Source: UBA4742 sp002403895 (GTDB lineage: Bacteria > Actinomycetota > Acidimicrobiia > Acidimicrobiales > Acidimicrobilacustridaceae). Taken from it: a stretch of DNA of 64,000 nt. Where the stretch lies: NCBI GenBank assembly GCA_036823295.1, contig DAISGD010000010.1:1-64000 (forward strand). Reading direction: 5' to 3'. A model generated the notes under the pieces. The model made no database searches and was not told the DNA's origin. It saw nothing but the letters and a program-made list of their open reading frames with translations. Every line of letters starts with the position of its first letter. Position 1 is the first letter of the stretch. The translations under genes were made by a program, and so were the position numbers. Shown piece by piece: positions 1 through 8,323 of this stretch.

Positions 1-61
1 CGTCGCGCTCGTGAGCCTTGCGGATCTGCTCGTACAGCTTCACCTTCGACCTCTTGGGCAT
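1..61 (-). CDS. IS21-type transposase (IstA-like), N-terminus only
   Basis: The minus strand reads a start codon at 61 and then twenty in-frame residues beginning MPKRSKVKLYEQIRKAHERD before the window edge. From memory this is the usual N-terminus of actinobacterial IS21-family IstA transposases, followed in full proteins by a helix-turn-helix. Repeated terminal motifs lie just upstream (107-163), as expected at an IS21 end. Only the first 20 codons are visible, so it cannot be told whether the gene is intact. The family call rests on a short match and on position. Confidence 0.55.
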   Translation of the reverse strand, partial: MPKRSKVKLYEQIRKAHERD

Positions 62-106
62 CACGCACGGTCGACGGCGGACACGACCCACCGGTGGACC
101 CCCACA

Positions 107-163
107 GGTGGGGCCAAACCAGATGAGCACTACCGCCCAAGTGGGGCCAGATCAGGTGAGCAC
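107..163 (+). repeat. Two direct repeats at the IS end
   Basis: Two copies of a roughly 23-base unit (107-130 and 140-163) share GTGGGGCC and TGAGCAC and differ at a few positions in the middle. They sit between the transposase start codon and the flanking sequence, where IS21-family elements carry transposase-binding repeats. Confidence 0.55.
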
Positions 164-196
164 ACCCACGTCCGACCCGCGCAGGTCCACTGCCCC

Positions 197-487
197 CGCT
201 ACACGCTCCTCGAACAAGAGCTCCGCTACCTGCAGGACCGCAACGGAAGGATCGACCACCCCACCTCCGGATCGGTGAGAACCAACGACGTGGCCACCGC
301 CGTAATGGAAGTCACCGCCCGCCTACTCAACGGTGACGCCGACGTGCACAACGCGCTGTCGCAACTCGGACTCAGCGCGATGCCGGCCGACCACCATTCA
401 CCGAATCCGTTCCCACGGGTCACCCAAACCCGCAGCTCAGAGGGGTTTCGCGCACGCCCCACGAGGGCAATGCCGCGCGAATCGTAA
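197..487 (+). pseudogene. Phage terminase-like C-terminal remnant
   Basis: An open frame ending at 487 contains a run (ELRYLQDRNGRIDHP, then SGSVRTNDVATAV) that resembles the end of phage large-terminase-type proteins. In those, a conserved DHP-x-G-S/A-x-D-x-A-D-A-V segment closes the nuclease domain. No plausible upstream coding sequence remains: residues before about 203 are low-complexity reading through the IS end. I read it as a gene cut by the neighbouring IS element or eroded from a prophage. The family call is from motif memory only. Confidence 0.35.
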
Positions 488-583
488 CGGCTCGCCCGGA
501 CCGGCCCGGCCCTCCCGCGCACAAACCGACCTCATCTGACCAACAAGTGCGCGGAGAACCGGGGACACCCCCTGGCTGGGGTT

Positions 584-1912
584 TCAGTTGACGCTGGCGT
601 ACTGGCTGGTCTTGCCTTCGTAGCTCACGACCTGCCCTTGGAGCGCCCAGTAGTTGCCGTTGTACTGGCCGATCTGCATCTGCTCGATCACGTACGGGTC
701 CTTCGAGCCCGCCGTGTTGATCGAGATGCCCGGCAGCACCAGGCCCGGCGTCTCGTTCTGCAGGCCGTAGGCCGCCTGCATGACGGCCTCGCGGGTGAGC
801 TCGGGTGCGGCCTTGAGCGTGGTGGTGAGCAGCGCCCCCATGGTCCAGCCGTAGCCCACGATCCCATTCTTGAGGTCGGCGGCGCTCAGGCCGTACTGGG
901 CCCCGAGGGTCTGGAAGTCCTTCATGGCCGGGTCGCTGTTCCACTCGGGGTCGGCCGGATCCTTCAGGTAGATCGAGCTGAGCACGCCACTGTTGGCGTC
1001 CTTGGCCAGACCCACGATGGTGCTCGACGTACAGGTTCCCGAGATGTAGGTGAGGGGTTTCCAGCCCGACTCCTTGACGGCGTTGAGCGCCTGCGGGCAC
1101 TTGAGCGCCGTCGCTGCGAGCAGGGTGGTGTCGGCGCCGCTCTTCGCCATCGTCGTGACCTGCGACTTCACGTCGGGATCGGTGGCGTTGTACTTCTGCT
1201 CGTCGACGACCGTGATGTTGGTGCCCTCGATGGCCTTCTTGAACGCCACCACATAGCCATCACCGAAGTCGTCGTTCTGCTGCAGGATGGACACCTTGGC
1301 GTCGGGCTTGTTGGACTTGAGGTAGTCAGCGAAGATCGCCGACTCGGTGGCATACGAGGGGATCGAGCCGATCAGCCACGGGTACTTGGCCGTGTCGCCC
1401 CAGAGTTGCGAGCCGCTGGCCACGAACAGGTCCGGAACGCAGGCGTCGCCCATGTCGTCGCGGATGGCCAGGTTGTTGGGGGTCCCTACCACGTTGAACA
1501 GGCCGAACACGCCGTCTTTCTGGGTCAACTCGTCGACGTTGGCCTTGGTCTTGCCCGAGTCGTACTGGTCGTCCTTCGTGACCATCTCGATCTTCTTGCC
1601 CTGGACGCCCCCACCGGCGTTCACGTACTTGAAGTAGGCGAGATAGCCCTTGGAGATCTCGGCGTACGCGGCATAGAGGCCCGACTGCGGGAAGCTCGAC
1701 CCGAACTTGATCGTGTCCCCGCTAATGCCTTGCGTCGGCTGGTAGTCGGTGCATAGGGACGTGTCGATGTTGACCCCGCCCGCCACCGTGGTGGCGCTGC
1801 CTCCACCACCGCCGCCGGCATTGTCATTGCGACCACTACCGCACGCGGCCGCCAGCAACGCCACGGCCACCACCGTGGCCCCCAGCCTGACTGAACGGGT
1901 GCCTCTGCGCAT
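584..1912 (-). CDS. livK: Liv-type ABC transporter substrate-binding lipoprotein
   Basis: This 442-residue exported protein binds the solute for the branched-chain amino-acid-type ABC transporter encoded upstream in the same operon. The N-terminus MRRGTRS is followed by a hydrophobic stretch and the lipobox LAAAC, so it should be cleaved at Cys and lipid-anchored. The mature part has the type-1 periplasmic-binding fold signature, including IKFGSSFPQSG and a late KAAPELTREAVMQA segment. The frame stays open far upstream to 2944, but the ATG at 1912, preceded by AGGAG, makes the signal peptide sensible. It lies 77 bases after livM. The true ligand is not predictable. Confidence 0.9.
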   Translation of the reverse strand: MRRGTRSVRLGATVVAVALLAAACGSGRNDNAGGGGGGSATTVAGGVNIDTSLCTDYQPTQGISGDTIKFGSSFPQSGLYAAYAEISKGYLAYFKYVNAGGGVQGKKIEMVTKDDQYDSGKTKANVDELTQKDGVFGLFNVVGTPNNLAIRDDMGDACVPDLFVASGSQLWGDTAKYPWLIGSIPSYATESAIFADYLKSNKPDAKVSILQQNDDFGDGYVVAFKKAIEGTNITVVDEQKYNATDPDVKSQVTTMAKSGADTTLLAATALKCPQALNAVKESGWKPLTYISGTCTSSTIVGLAKDANSGVLSSIYLKDPADPEWNSDPAMKDFQTLGAQYGLSAADLKNGIVGYGWTMGALLTTTLKAAPELTREAVMQAAYGLQNETPGLVLPGISINTAGSKDPYVIEQMQIGQYNGNYWALQGQVVSYEGKTSQYASVN

Positions 1913-1989
1913 GACCCATCTCCTCTTCGCCGTTGAACGTTCGCCGTTGGTGCTGTCGCGCCCAGGAGAACTCCCATGCTCCCGTTCGC

Positions 1990-3048
1990 TCACGTCGACG
2001 CTACTGCCTCGTCGGGTCCCGCGCGGGGCCGAGTCGCCGGCGTCCGTCGGAGCTTGTGTTTCAGCCAGGCCGTCACTTGGCGCACGAGTCCGAGAAACCC
2101 CCCGGGGGCGAGGATCATCAATACGATGAGTGAGCCGCCGAAGAGCACCGGCGAGAGTTGCGGGTACTTCTTGGGCAGCCACTCGGGGATCATCACCACG
2201 AAGAAGGCACCGAAGGCCGGCCCGAAGATGGTGGCGGCCCCACCGATCACCACCGCCACCAGCAGGGTGATCGAGAGGCTGAGGTTGTACTTCTCGGCGT
2301 TGACGAAGGGATCGTTGAACACCGACAGCGAGCCGGCGATCCCCGCCAGCATGGCGCTCACCCCGAACGTGACCACCTTGTACACCGACAGGTTGACCCC
2401 GAGCACCTCCGCCGCCGTCTCGTTGTCCCGGGTGGCGATGAGGGCGCGACCCACCCGACTCTTGATGAGGTTGCGCACCAAGACGAACGACACCACGGCG
2501 AAGGCCAGGAGCACGTAGTACTTCCATTGGTCGTCGGCCAGACCCGTCCACGCCGGCGCACGGAACCGGGGCACGCGCTTGCCCTGGGTCCCACCGGTGA
2601 CGCTGCTGAACCGGGTGATCACCAAGGGGAAGACGGTGGCCAGCGCCAAGGTGACCAGCGCCAGGTAGAGCCCCTTGATGCGCAGTGCCGGCAGCCCCAC
2701 CAGCACCCCGAGGGCGAAGGCGATCACGGCCGCCACTCCCAGTGTGGCGAAATGCGGCCAGCCGTGGTCGGCCACCAGGATCGCGGTGGTGTAGGCCCCG
2801 GCCCCGAAGAACGCGCCATGGCCGACGGAGATCTGACCGTTGTACCCGGTCAGCAGGTTGAGGCCGAGCGCGGCGATGGCGTAGGTGAGGATGACGTTGA
2901 ACTGCCCCTCGATCCGGAACTTCGGGTAGTACTGCGGGATCCACAACAACACCGCACCCACCACCACGGTGACCACCACGTGGACGGCCAGACGCTTGCG
3001 GTCGTGCAGGAACCCGCGAGGGCTGACAGGGACGATGCCGGCGGTCAT
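1990..3048 (-). CDS. livM: Branched-chain amino-acid ABC permease LivM
   Basis: A 352-residue multi-spanning permease forming half of the membrane channel of the Liv-type importer. The family hallmark LGLNLLTGYNGQISVGHG is at about residues 61-78, and there are eight to nine hydrophobic segments and a basic C-terminal tail. Its start codon overlaps the livH stop by four bases, indicating translational coupling. The order livG-livF-livH-livM-livK on one strand is a complete HAAT transporter. Confidence 0.95.
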   Translation of the reverse strand: MTAGIVPVSPRGFLHDRKRLAVHVVVTVVVGAVLLWIPQYYPKFRIEGQFNVILTYAIAALGLNLLTGYNGQISVGHGAFFGAGAYTTAILVADHGWPHFATLGVAAVIAFALGVLVGLPALRIKGLYLALVTLALATVFPLVITRFSSVTGGTQGKRVPRFRAPAWTGLADDQWKYYVLLAFAVVSFVLVRNLIKSRVGRALIATRDNETAAEVLGVNLSVYKVVTFGVSAMLAGIAGSLSVFNDPFVNAEKYNLSLSITLLVAVVIGGAATIFGPAFGAFFVVMIPEWLPKKYPQLSPVLFGGSLIVLMILAPGGFLGLVRQVTAWLKHKLRRTPATRPRAGPDEAVAST

Positions 3049-3935
3049 ACCCGCGACACCCGTACCTTTCCGAAAAGCCCCTGCGGCCGTATCAACAGCA
3101 CCGCCAGGATGAGGGCGAAGGCGGCGGTGAGCTTGAGGTCCTCACCGATCCACCCGATGTAGCCGCCGGCCATCACGGTGACGATGCCGACGATGAGCCC
3201 GCCCACCACCGCGCCGACGGGACTGTCGAACCCACCGAGGGTGGCAGCGGCAAAGGCGTAGACGAGCAGCTGGATGAAGATGTTGGTGTCGAGCACGGCG
3301 AGCTGGGAGGCGTACAGCGCGCCGGCCAGGGCGCCGACCGAGGCGGCCAGGCCCCACCCGAACATAAGCATGCGTCCCACCCGGATGCCCACCAGCTGAC
3401 TCGATTCGCTGTTGCTGGCCACCGACCGCATGGCCAGTCCCAACTTGGTGCGCTGGAACAGGATGTAGAGCAGCACCACCTCGACGGCCAGCACGGCCAG
3501 GATGCCGACGGCCTGGTAGCTGATCGACACGTTGCCGATGTCGAAGGTGTTGGCGGTGAAGATCTTGGGGAAGCGGCGACCTTGGGTTCCCCAGATCCAT
3601 CCCACCACGGCATTGAGCGCCAACAACAACCCGACCGTGACGATGACGATGGCCAGGGCGTTGTGCTCGACGTCGCCCACCGGCCGGATGATCACCCGCT
3701 CGATCACCGCACCCCCGACGAACGATATTGCCATCGACAAGACGATGGCCAGGGCGATGGGCAGACCCCAGTCCCAGAACTGCCAGGTGAGGAAGGTCGA
3801 GAAGAGCGCCAGCTCCCCCTGGGCGAAGTTCACCAGACCGGTGGCCCGGTAGATGAGCACGAGGGCGAGCGCCACCGAACCGTAGACGGCCCCCTGTTCG
3901 AGGCCGACGACCAGACGATCGAAGAACAGGTCCAT
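3045..3935 (-). CDS. livH: Branched-chain amino-acid ABC permease LivH
   Basis: A 296-residue permease, the second membrane subunit of the importer. It begins MDLFFDRLVVGLEQGAVYGS and has the early motif LVNFAQGELALF typical of LivH. About eight transmembrane segments follow, and it ends in the usual RPQGLFGKVRV tail. It starts two bases after the livF stop and overlaps livM by four bases. Confidence 0.95.
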   Translation of the reverse strand: MDLFFDRLVVGLEQGAVYGSVALALVLIYRATGLVNFAQGELALFSTFLTWQFWDWGLPIALAIVLSMAISFVGGAVIERVIIRPVGDVEHNALAIVIVTVGLLLALNAVVGWIWGTQGRRFPKIFTANTFDIGNVSISYQAVGILAVLAVEVVLLYILFQRTKLGLAMRSVASNSESSQLVGIRVGRMLMFGWGLAASVGALAGALYASQLAVLDTNIFIQLLVYAFAAATLGGFDSPVGAVVGGLIVGIVTVMAGGYIGWIGEDLKLTAAFALILAVLLIRPQGLFGKVRVSRV

Positions 3936-3937
3936 GG

Positions 3938-4648
3938 TCAGTACCCCAGGTAGGCCTTGCGGACGGACTCGTCACGCTGCAACTCGTCAGCCGACCCGCT
4001 GGTGGCGATCAGACCCGCCTCGAGGACGTAGCCCCGATCGGCGATGGCGAGGGCCAGGTTGGCGTTCTGCTCCACGACGAGGACGGTCATGCCCATCTCG
4101 TTGCGGATCTCGGTGAGCTTGGCGAACAGCTCCCGGGTCACCAGTGGCGCCAGACCGAGGGAGGGCTCGTCGAGGAGCAACAAGCGGGGGCGGCACATGA
4201 GGGCGCGGGCGATGGCCAGCATCTGTTGCTCACCGCCGCTCATGGAGCCGGCCTGTTGGTCGCACCGCTCCTGCAGTCGGGGGAAGGTCTCGTACCCGCG
4301 GTCGATGTCGGCTCGGACGTCGCCGTCGCGTCGGGTGTAGGCCCCGACGCGAAGGTTCTCGTCCACCGTCAGATCGGCGATGGTGCCTCGGCCCTGGGGG
4401 ACGTGGGCCACGCCGAGGCGGAGCACCTCCTCCGGCTTGCGACCGATGAGGGAGGTGCCGGCGAAGGTGACGTCGCCTTTCGCGCTGATCATGCCCGAGA
4501 CCGCCCGCAACGTGGTCGTCTTGCCGGCCCCGTTGGCACCCAGGATGACCACCACCTCACCCTCATCGACGAAGAAATCGAGGCCGCGCAGGACCTCGAC
4601 GGGGCCGTAGCCACCGGTGAGCTGGTGCGCCTCGAGCAGCGAGCTCAC
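3938..4648 (-). CDS. livF: Branched-chain amino-acid ABC ATPase LivF
   Basis: A 236-residue ATP-binding subunit. It has Walker A (GANGAGKTT, about residues 37-45), the ABC signature SGGEQQMLAIARAL, Walker B (LLLLDEPSLGLAP) and the switch region VEQN that distinguishes LivF from LivG. It overlaps livG by four bases. It couples ATP hydrolysis to uptake through LivHM. Confidence 0.95.
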   Translation of the reverse strand: MSSLLEAHQLTGGYGPVEVLRGLDFFVDEGEVVVILGANGAGKTTTLRAVSGMISAKGDVTFAGTSLIGRKPEEVLRLGVAHVPQGRGTIADLTVDENLRVGAYTRRDGDVRADIDRGYETFPRLQERCDQQAGSMSGGEQQMLAIARALMCRPRLLLLDEPSLGLAPLVTRELFAKLTEIRNEMGMTVLVVEQNANLALAIADRGYVLEAGLIATSGSADELQRDESVRKAYLGY

Positions 4649-5409
4649 TCGCCCGTCCCAAGGTAGGCCTCGATGACCCTGGGGTCGTTGGCCACAACCT
4701 CGGGGGTGCCCTCGGCGATCTTGCGACCGAACTCCACCACCACGACCTTCTCCGAGATACTCATCACCATGTTCATGTGGTGCTCGACCAGCAACACCGT
4801 CAGGTCGTAGTCGTCGCGCAGCTGGCGGATGAGCTCACCCAGATCGGCGACCTCGCGGTGGGTGAGGCCGCTGGCCGGCTCGTCGAGCATGAGCAGCTTG
4901 GGGCGCGACGCCATGGCCCGGGCCAGCTCGATGCGCTTCAGGGTGCCGTAGGGCAAGCCTGCCGCCGGCCGATGGGCGAGTGCGTCCAGGTCGAGTCTGG
5001 CCAGCAGGCCGGTTGCCTCCTCCCGTAGCCGCCGCTCCTCCCGGGGCACCGGCGGCACTCGGACGGCGCTGGTGACGAAGCCGCCCTTGCTCCACGAGTG
5101 GGCTCCCACCATGACGTTCTCGAGCACGCTGAGCCCGGGGAACAACGCCAGGTTCTGGAAGGTGCGGGTGACTCCGAGCGTCGCCACCCGGTGGGCGGGC
5201 ATCGTCAGGAGGTCCTGGCCGTCGAACGAGACCTTTCCCAGGGAGGGGAGATAGATGCGCGTGGCCACGTTGAAGAACGTGGTCTTGCCCGCGCCGTTGG
5301 GTCCGATGAGCGCACAGATCTGGCCGGCGTCGATGGTGAAGCTGAGCGCATCCAGGGCGACGACCCCGCCGAAGCGCACGGACACGTCCGACACGTCGAG
5401 CAACGCCAT
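4645..5409 (-). CDS. livG: Branched-chain amino-acid ABC ATPase LivG
   Basis: A 254-residue ATP-binding subunit and the first gene of the operon. Motifs: Walker A GPNGAGKTT (about residues 36-44), Walker B LLMLDEPASGL and the LivG-type VEHHMNMVM switch. The signature region reads YGTLKRIELARAM, a variant in which LSGGQ is replaced by LPYGTLKR; this is common in LivG proteins. The operon promoter should lie in 5410-5593, but I see no convincing -35/-10 pair there. Confidence 0.94.
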   Translation of the reverse strand: MALLDVSDVSVRFGGVVALDALSFTIDAGQICALIGPNGAGKTTFFNVATRIYLPSLGKVSFDGQDLLTMPAHRVATLGVTRTFQNLALFPGLSVLENVMVGAHSWSKGGFVTSAVRVPPVPREERRLREEATGLLARLDLDALAHRPAAGLPYGTLKRIELARAMASRPKLLMLDEPASGLTHREVADLGELIRQLRDDYDLTVLLVEHHMNMVMSISEKVVVVEFGRKIAEGTPEVVANDPRVIEAYLGTGE

Positions 5410-5593
5410 GTGATCGAGCCGGCCTCAGCCGGCCATCCCCCGACTCCGATACACCATCCCGGCAGCCCCCCGCGGTCGTGGACGTATGCAGCTCACCGAC
5501 ATCATGCCCGAGATCGCGCCCGGGTGACGGATAACGCCTGCGATCAGACCTGCATGGCAAAGCCAGCCCGGCGGATTGCCCCCGGGCCGGAAG

Positions 5594-6871
5594 CTAGGAG
5601 CCGGCGAGCTGGCCGGTCACGGCCGGATCGGGGGTGTCCCAGGCGGTGGCACCGATGCGTCCACCCAACTCGGGGCATTCGCCGGCGAACGCTCCCCAGG
5701 TGCACTCCCACCCGGGCACGGTCCAGTCGTGGACCATCCAGATGTCGGTGAGTTCACGCTTCTTGCCCCCGATGGCCGCGCACTCTTCCGTGGTCTGGGT
5801 CTCGCCACCGATGACGACGCCGCTCTTGCCGAAGCAGAGGCCACCGTTCACGTTGTGCTGATGCCAGCGGTCGTTGGGCCCGGCGAAGCCCTCGGGCGGA
5901 CCACCGGGGTGGTACACGAGGAAGCTCAGGCCGACGATCTTGGAGTCGGGGCTGGTGCCGTCGTACAGGAGCTCGGCCGGGTTGGCCGGGTCGAACTTCC
6001 CGACGTAGGCGATGTTCGTGTAGTGCGCTCCGATGCAGGGAACGAAGGTGACCGACATGTCATAGCCGCCCTTCTCGGCATCGGCCACCGTCGGGTAGCG
6101 CAGCGCGACGCCGCGGGCGACCTCCTGCTGGGCTCGCAACTGGAGCTGGGTGGCCTGGTCGAGCGCCTCTTGGAGGGCGGGACCCCGGTGGCTGTGCCCT
6201 TCAGCGTCGGTGGCGACCTGACCGGGCGAGGCGGGGGCGCTCGCCCTCTCACATGGCGTGGTGCCGGCGGCCCAGCCGGAGACGGCTCCCGCCGGTGCCT
6301 CGCCGGCGTGGCTATGCCCGGCGGCGGCGTGGGCACCGGCGTAGGCCGGGGTCATGGAGATGGAGCCGAGGGCGAATACGGCGAAGGCGGTCAGCCCGGT
6401 GAAGGCAGGGGCCAAGCGCCGGCTCTGCACCGTCCGTTCCATGAATCGGGGAGCCAGCAGGGCGATGAGCGCACCCACGATCACGACGCCCTCGAGTACG
6501 GCGCACAGGATGTCGGGGGTGGATGCCGCTTCCTTGCGCAGGGCAGTCGGGCCGATCGGCAGCCCGGCGGTCCGCGACACCGCCCACGTGGCGATGATGC
6601 CGACGTTGAGCAGCAGGCCGCAGGCCCACAGCCAACGGCGGGGGCGCACCACGATGAGCACGGCGAAGGTGGCGCCCAACCAGCCGGTGATGAGGAAGAA
6701 CCAGCCGTGAGCCCAGTCCTCGCTGAGGTGGGCCGGCGCGAATCCGAAATGGATAGCCGCAACCGTCAGCGAGCAGGCCGCCACGATCCAACGGAGGTAG
6801 CGGCCCACCGTCGGTTGGTCGTCAGTGCGAGTGTTCTCCGCCGGTGCCGGCGCACTCGTCCCTATAGCCAT
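5594..6871 (-). CDS. Five-TM membrane protein with a His/Cys-rich extracytoplasmic domain
   Basis: 425 residues. Five hydrophobic segments lie at about residues 28-46, 53-74, 81-97, 120-142 and 155-175. A spacer with HSHAGE and EGHSHRG follows, then a C-terminal domain of about 200 residues. That domain carries DRWHQHNVNGGLCFG and a later MVHDWTVPGWECTWGAF with several cysteines, suggesting metal binding or disulphides (inference). It is clearly homologous over its full length to the protein at 37803-39002. I do not recognise a characterised family. It diverges from the P450 gene at 7003. Confidence 0.8.
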   Translation of the reverse strand: MAIGTSAPAPAENTRTDDQPTVGRYLRWIVAACSLTVAAIHFGFAPAHLSEDWAHGWFFLITGWLGATFAVLIVVRPRRWLWACGLLLNVGIIATWAVSRTAGLPIGPTALRKEAASTPDILCAVLEGVVIVGALIALLAPRFMERTVQSRRLAPAFTGLTAFAVFALGSISMTPAYAGAHAAAGHSHAGEAPAGAVSGWAAGTTPCERASAPASPGQVATDAEGHSHRGPALQEALDQATQLQLRAQQEVARGVALRYPTVADAEKGGYDMSVTFVPCIGAHYTNIAYVGKFDPANPAELLYDGTSPDSKIVGLSFLVYHPGGPPEGFAGPNDRWHQHNVNGGLCFGKSGVVIGGETQTTEECAAIGGKKRELTDIWMVHDWTVPGWECTWGAFAGECPELGGRIGATAWDTPDPAVTGQLAGS

Positions 6872-6943
6872 GACATTCTCCCGACGGTCCGCGGCGGGTC
6901 AACGTGACCCACGACACCGAGGGTACCGTGTCCGAGTAGCAAA

Positions 6944-6960
6944 ATGCAGTCGGTATGCAA
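6944..6960. promoter_or_regulatory. Imperfect inverted repeat between divergent genes
   Basis: In the 131-base gap between the membrane-protein gene and the P450 gene there is TGCA, seven bases, TGCA (ATGCAGTCGGTATGCAA). Its core GCAGTCGGTATG recurs exactly at 52167-52178, ahead of a TetR-type gene. It is a plausible operator; no regulator is demonstrated. Confidence 0.3.
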
Positions 6961-7002
6961 GATGAGTAGGAAGACCCAGATCGGCGCCCGCCGGGGGGCA
7001 GC

Positions 7003-8268
7003 GTGACTACGACAATCGACGGTTCCGATCGCACCGGAGACGATCTCTACGATCCCGACGGCTACCTCGATGGGCCCCCCCACGAAACATTCGCCCGGTT
7101 ACGTGACGACGACCCGGTGCACTGGCAGGAGATGCCCGACGGCACCGGGTACTGGGCCGTGTTGCGCCACGCCGATGTGGTGCACGTGGCCCGCCATCCG
7201 GTGCGATTCTCGGCGGCCACCGGTGGCGTCATGCTCGAGGATCTCGACCCCGACCAGCTGGCCATGATGCGCGAGATGCTGCTGGCCATGGACCCGCCCC
7301 GTCATGCGGACTACCGGCGGAGCCTGTCGCCCCATTTCACCGCCCGGGTCATGGCCGGGATCGAGCCCCGTGTCCGTACCGTGTGCCGCTCGATCATGGT
7401 CCGGACCGCCGAGCAGTCGGCCGACCAGGGCGAGTTCGACTTCGTCCACGACGTGTGCGCCCCGCTCCCGGCCCAGGTCATCGGCGAGCTGGTGGGCATT
7501 CCCGACGAGGACCGACCGCTGCTCCATCACTGGGCCGAGCGCATCACCGGCTTCCAGGACGACGAAGTATCGGTTGCCTCGTCGGAGTGGGGTGACGACG
7601 AGGGCAGCGGCGACGACGCTCTGGCCGGAAGCATCCAGATGGCCATGTACTTCATCGAGTTGGCGGCTCAGCGCCGGGCCGAGCCCCGCGAGGATCTGCT
7701 CACGCTGACGTTGGCAAGCGAGTTCGACGGCAAGCCCATGGACGACATGGGCGTGGGCAGCTTCTTCGTGCAACTGGTCACCGCCGGCAACGACACCAGC
7801 CGCACGATGTTGTCGTCGGGTCTGCTGGCCCTGCTGCGCCATCCCGACCAGTTGGCCGAGCTGCGGGCGGACCCGGCGCTCATCCCCGCCGCGGTCGAGG
7901 AGATCCTGCGTTGGGCCAACCCGTTGCACTACTTCCGACGCACGGCGACGGAGGACACCGACATCGACGGCCACCCACTCGCCGCCGGCGACAAGTTGGC
8001 CATGATCTACACATCGGCCAACCGCGACGGGCTCGTGTTCGACGACCCCCAGCGCTTCGACATCCACCGCTCGCCAAACCCACACCTGTCGTTCGGCGTG
8101 GCCGAGCATTTCTGCCTCGGGGTGCATCTGGCCCGGCTCGAGGCGAGGGTGTTCTTCGAGGAACTGCTCGCCGCCTTCGGGACCATCGAGCTTACCGGCG
8201 AGCCCCGCCGCCAACGTTCGAATCTCAACAACGCGCTGAAGTCGCTCCCCGTCCGCCTTTGCCCCTGA
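7003..8268 (+). CDS. Cytochrome P450
   Basis: A 421-residue soluble bacterial P450, a heme-thiolate monooxygenase of unknown substrate. The I-helix oxygen-binding motif is AGNDTSR (about residues 260-266) and the K-helix ExxR is EEILRW. The heme loop is FGVAEHFCLG with Cys371 as proximal ligand. The second glycine of the usual FGxGxHxCxG is Ala here. The GTG start at 7003 follows a GGGGGG ribosome-binding stretch. A redox partner gene is not adjacent. The AttH-like gene 55 bases downstream may be co-transcribed. Confidence 0.93.
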   Translation: MTTTIDGSDRTGDDLYDPDGYLDGPPHETFARLRDDDPVHWQEMPDGTGYWAVLRHADVVHVARHPVRFSAATGGVMLEDLDPDQLAMMREMLLAMDPPRHADYRRSLSPHFTARVMAGIEPRVRTVCRSIMVRTAEQSADQGEFDFVHDVCAPLPAQVIGELVGIPDEDRPLLHHWAERITGFQDDEVSVASSEWGDDEGSGDDALAGSIQMAMYFIELAAQRRAEPREDLLTLTLASEFDGKPMDDMGVGSFFVQLVTAGNDTSRTMLSSGLLALLRHPDQLAELRADPALIPAAVEEILRWANPLHYFRRTATEDTDIDGHPLAAGDKLAMIYTSANRDGLVFDDPQRFDIHRSPNPHLSFGVAEHFCLGVHLARLEARVFFEELLAAFGTIELTGEPRRQRSNLNNALKSLPVRLCP

Positions 8269-8285
8269 TTCACGACCGACCCGAT

Positions 8286-8304
8286 TTCTGACGAGGCGTC
8301 AGAA
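8286..8304. promoter_or_regulatory. Palindrome ahead of the AttH-like gene
   Basis: TTCTGACG-agg-CGTCAGAA is a perfect 8-base inverted repeat with a 3-base centre, ending 19 bases before the ATG at 8324. Its position and its TGACG/CGTCA arms suggest a repressor operator, TetR-like by form. The palindrome at 16645-16664 shares the TGACG/CGTCA arms. Confidence 0.4.
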
Positions 8305-8323
8305 TCGACGGTAGCGTCCGGAC

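Larger units (their letters stand above)
1..165. mobile_element. End of an IS21-like insertion sequence
   Basis: The segment holds the start of an IstA-like gene reading leftward plus two near-identical direct repeats ahead of it. Repeat one is at about 107-130 and repeat two at about 140-163; both have a GTGGGGCC core, an ATCAG or CCAGA middle and end TGAGCAC. Multiple terminal repeats ahead of istA are a known trait of IS21-family elements. The outer boundary near 165 (GTGAGCACA, compatible with a terminal CA) is inferred. No target-site duplication can be tested because the other end lies outside the window. Confidence 0.5.

Noticed and set aside
5410..5593. Riboswitch or leucine-responsive leader ahead of the Liv operon
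   Set aside because: No recognisable aptamer or leader peptide was visible in the 184 bases; only the gap itself is noted.
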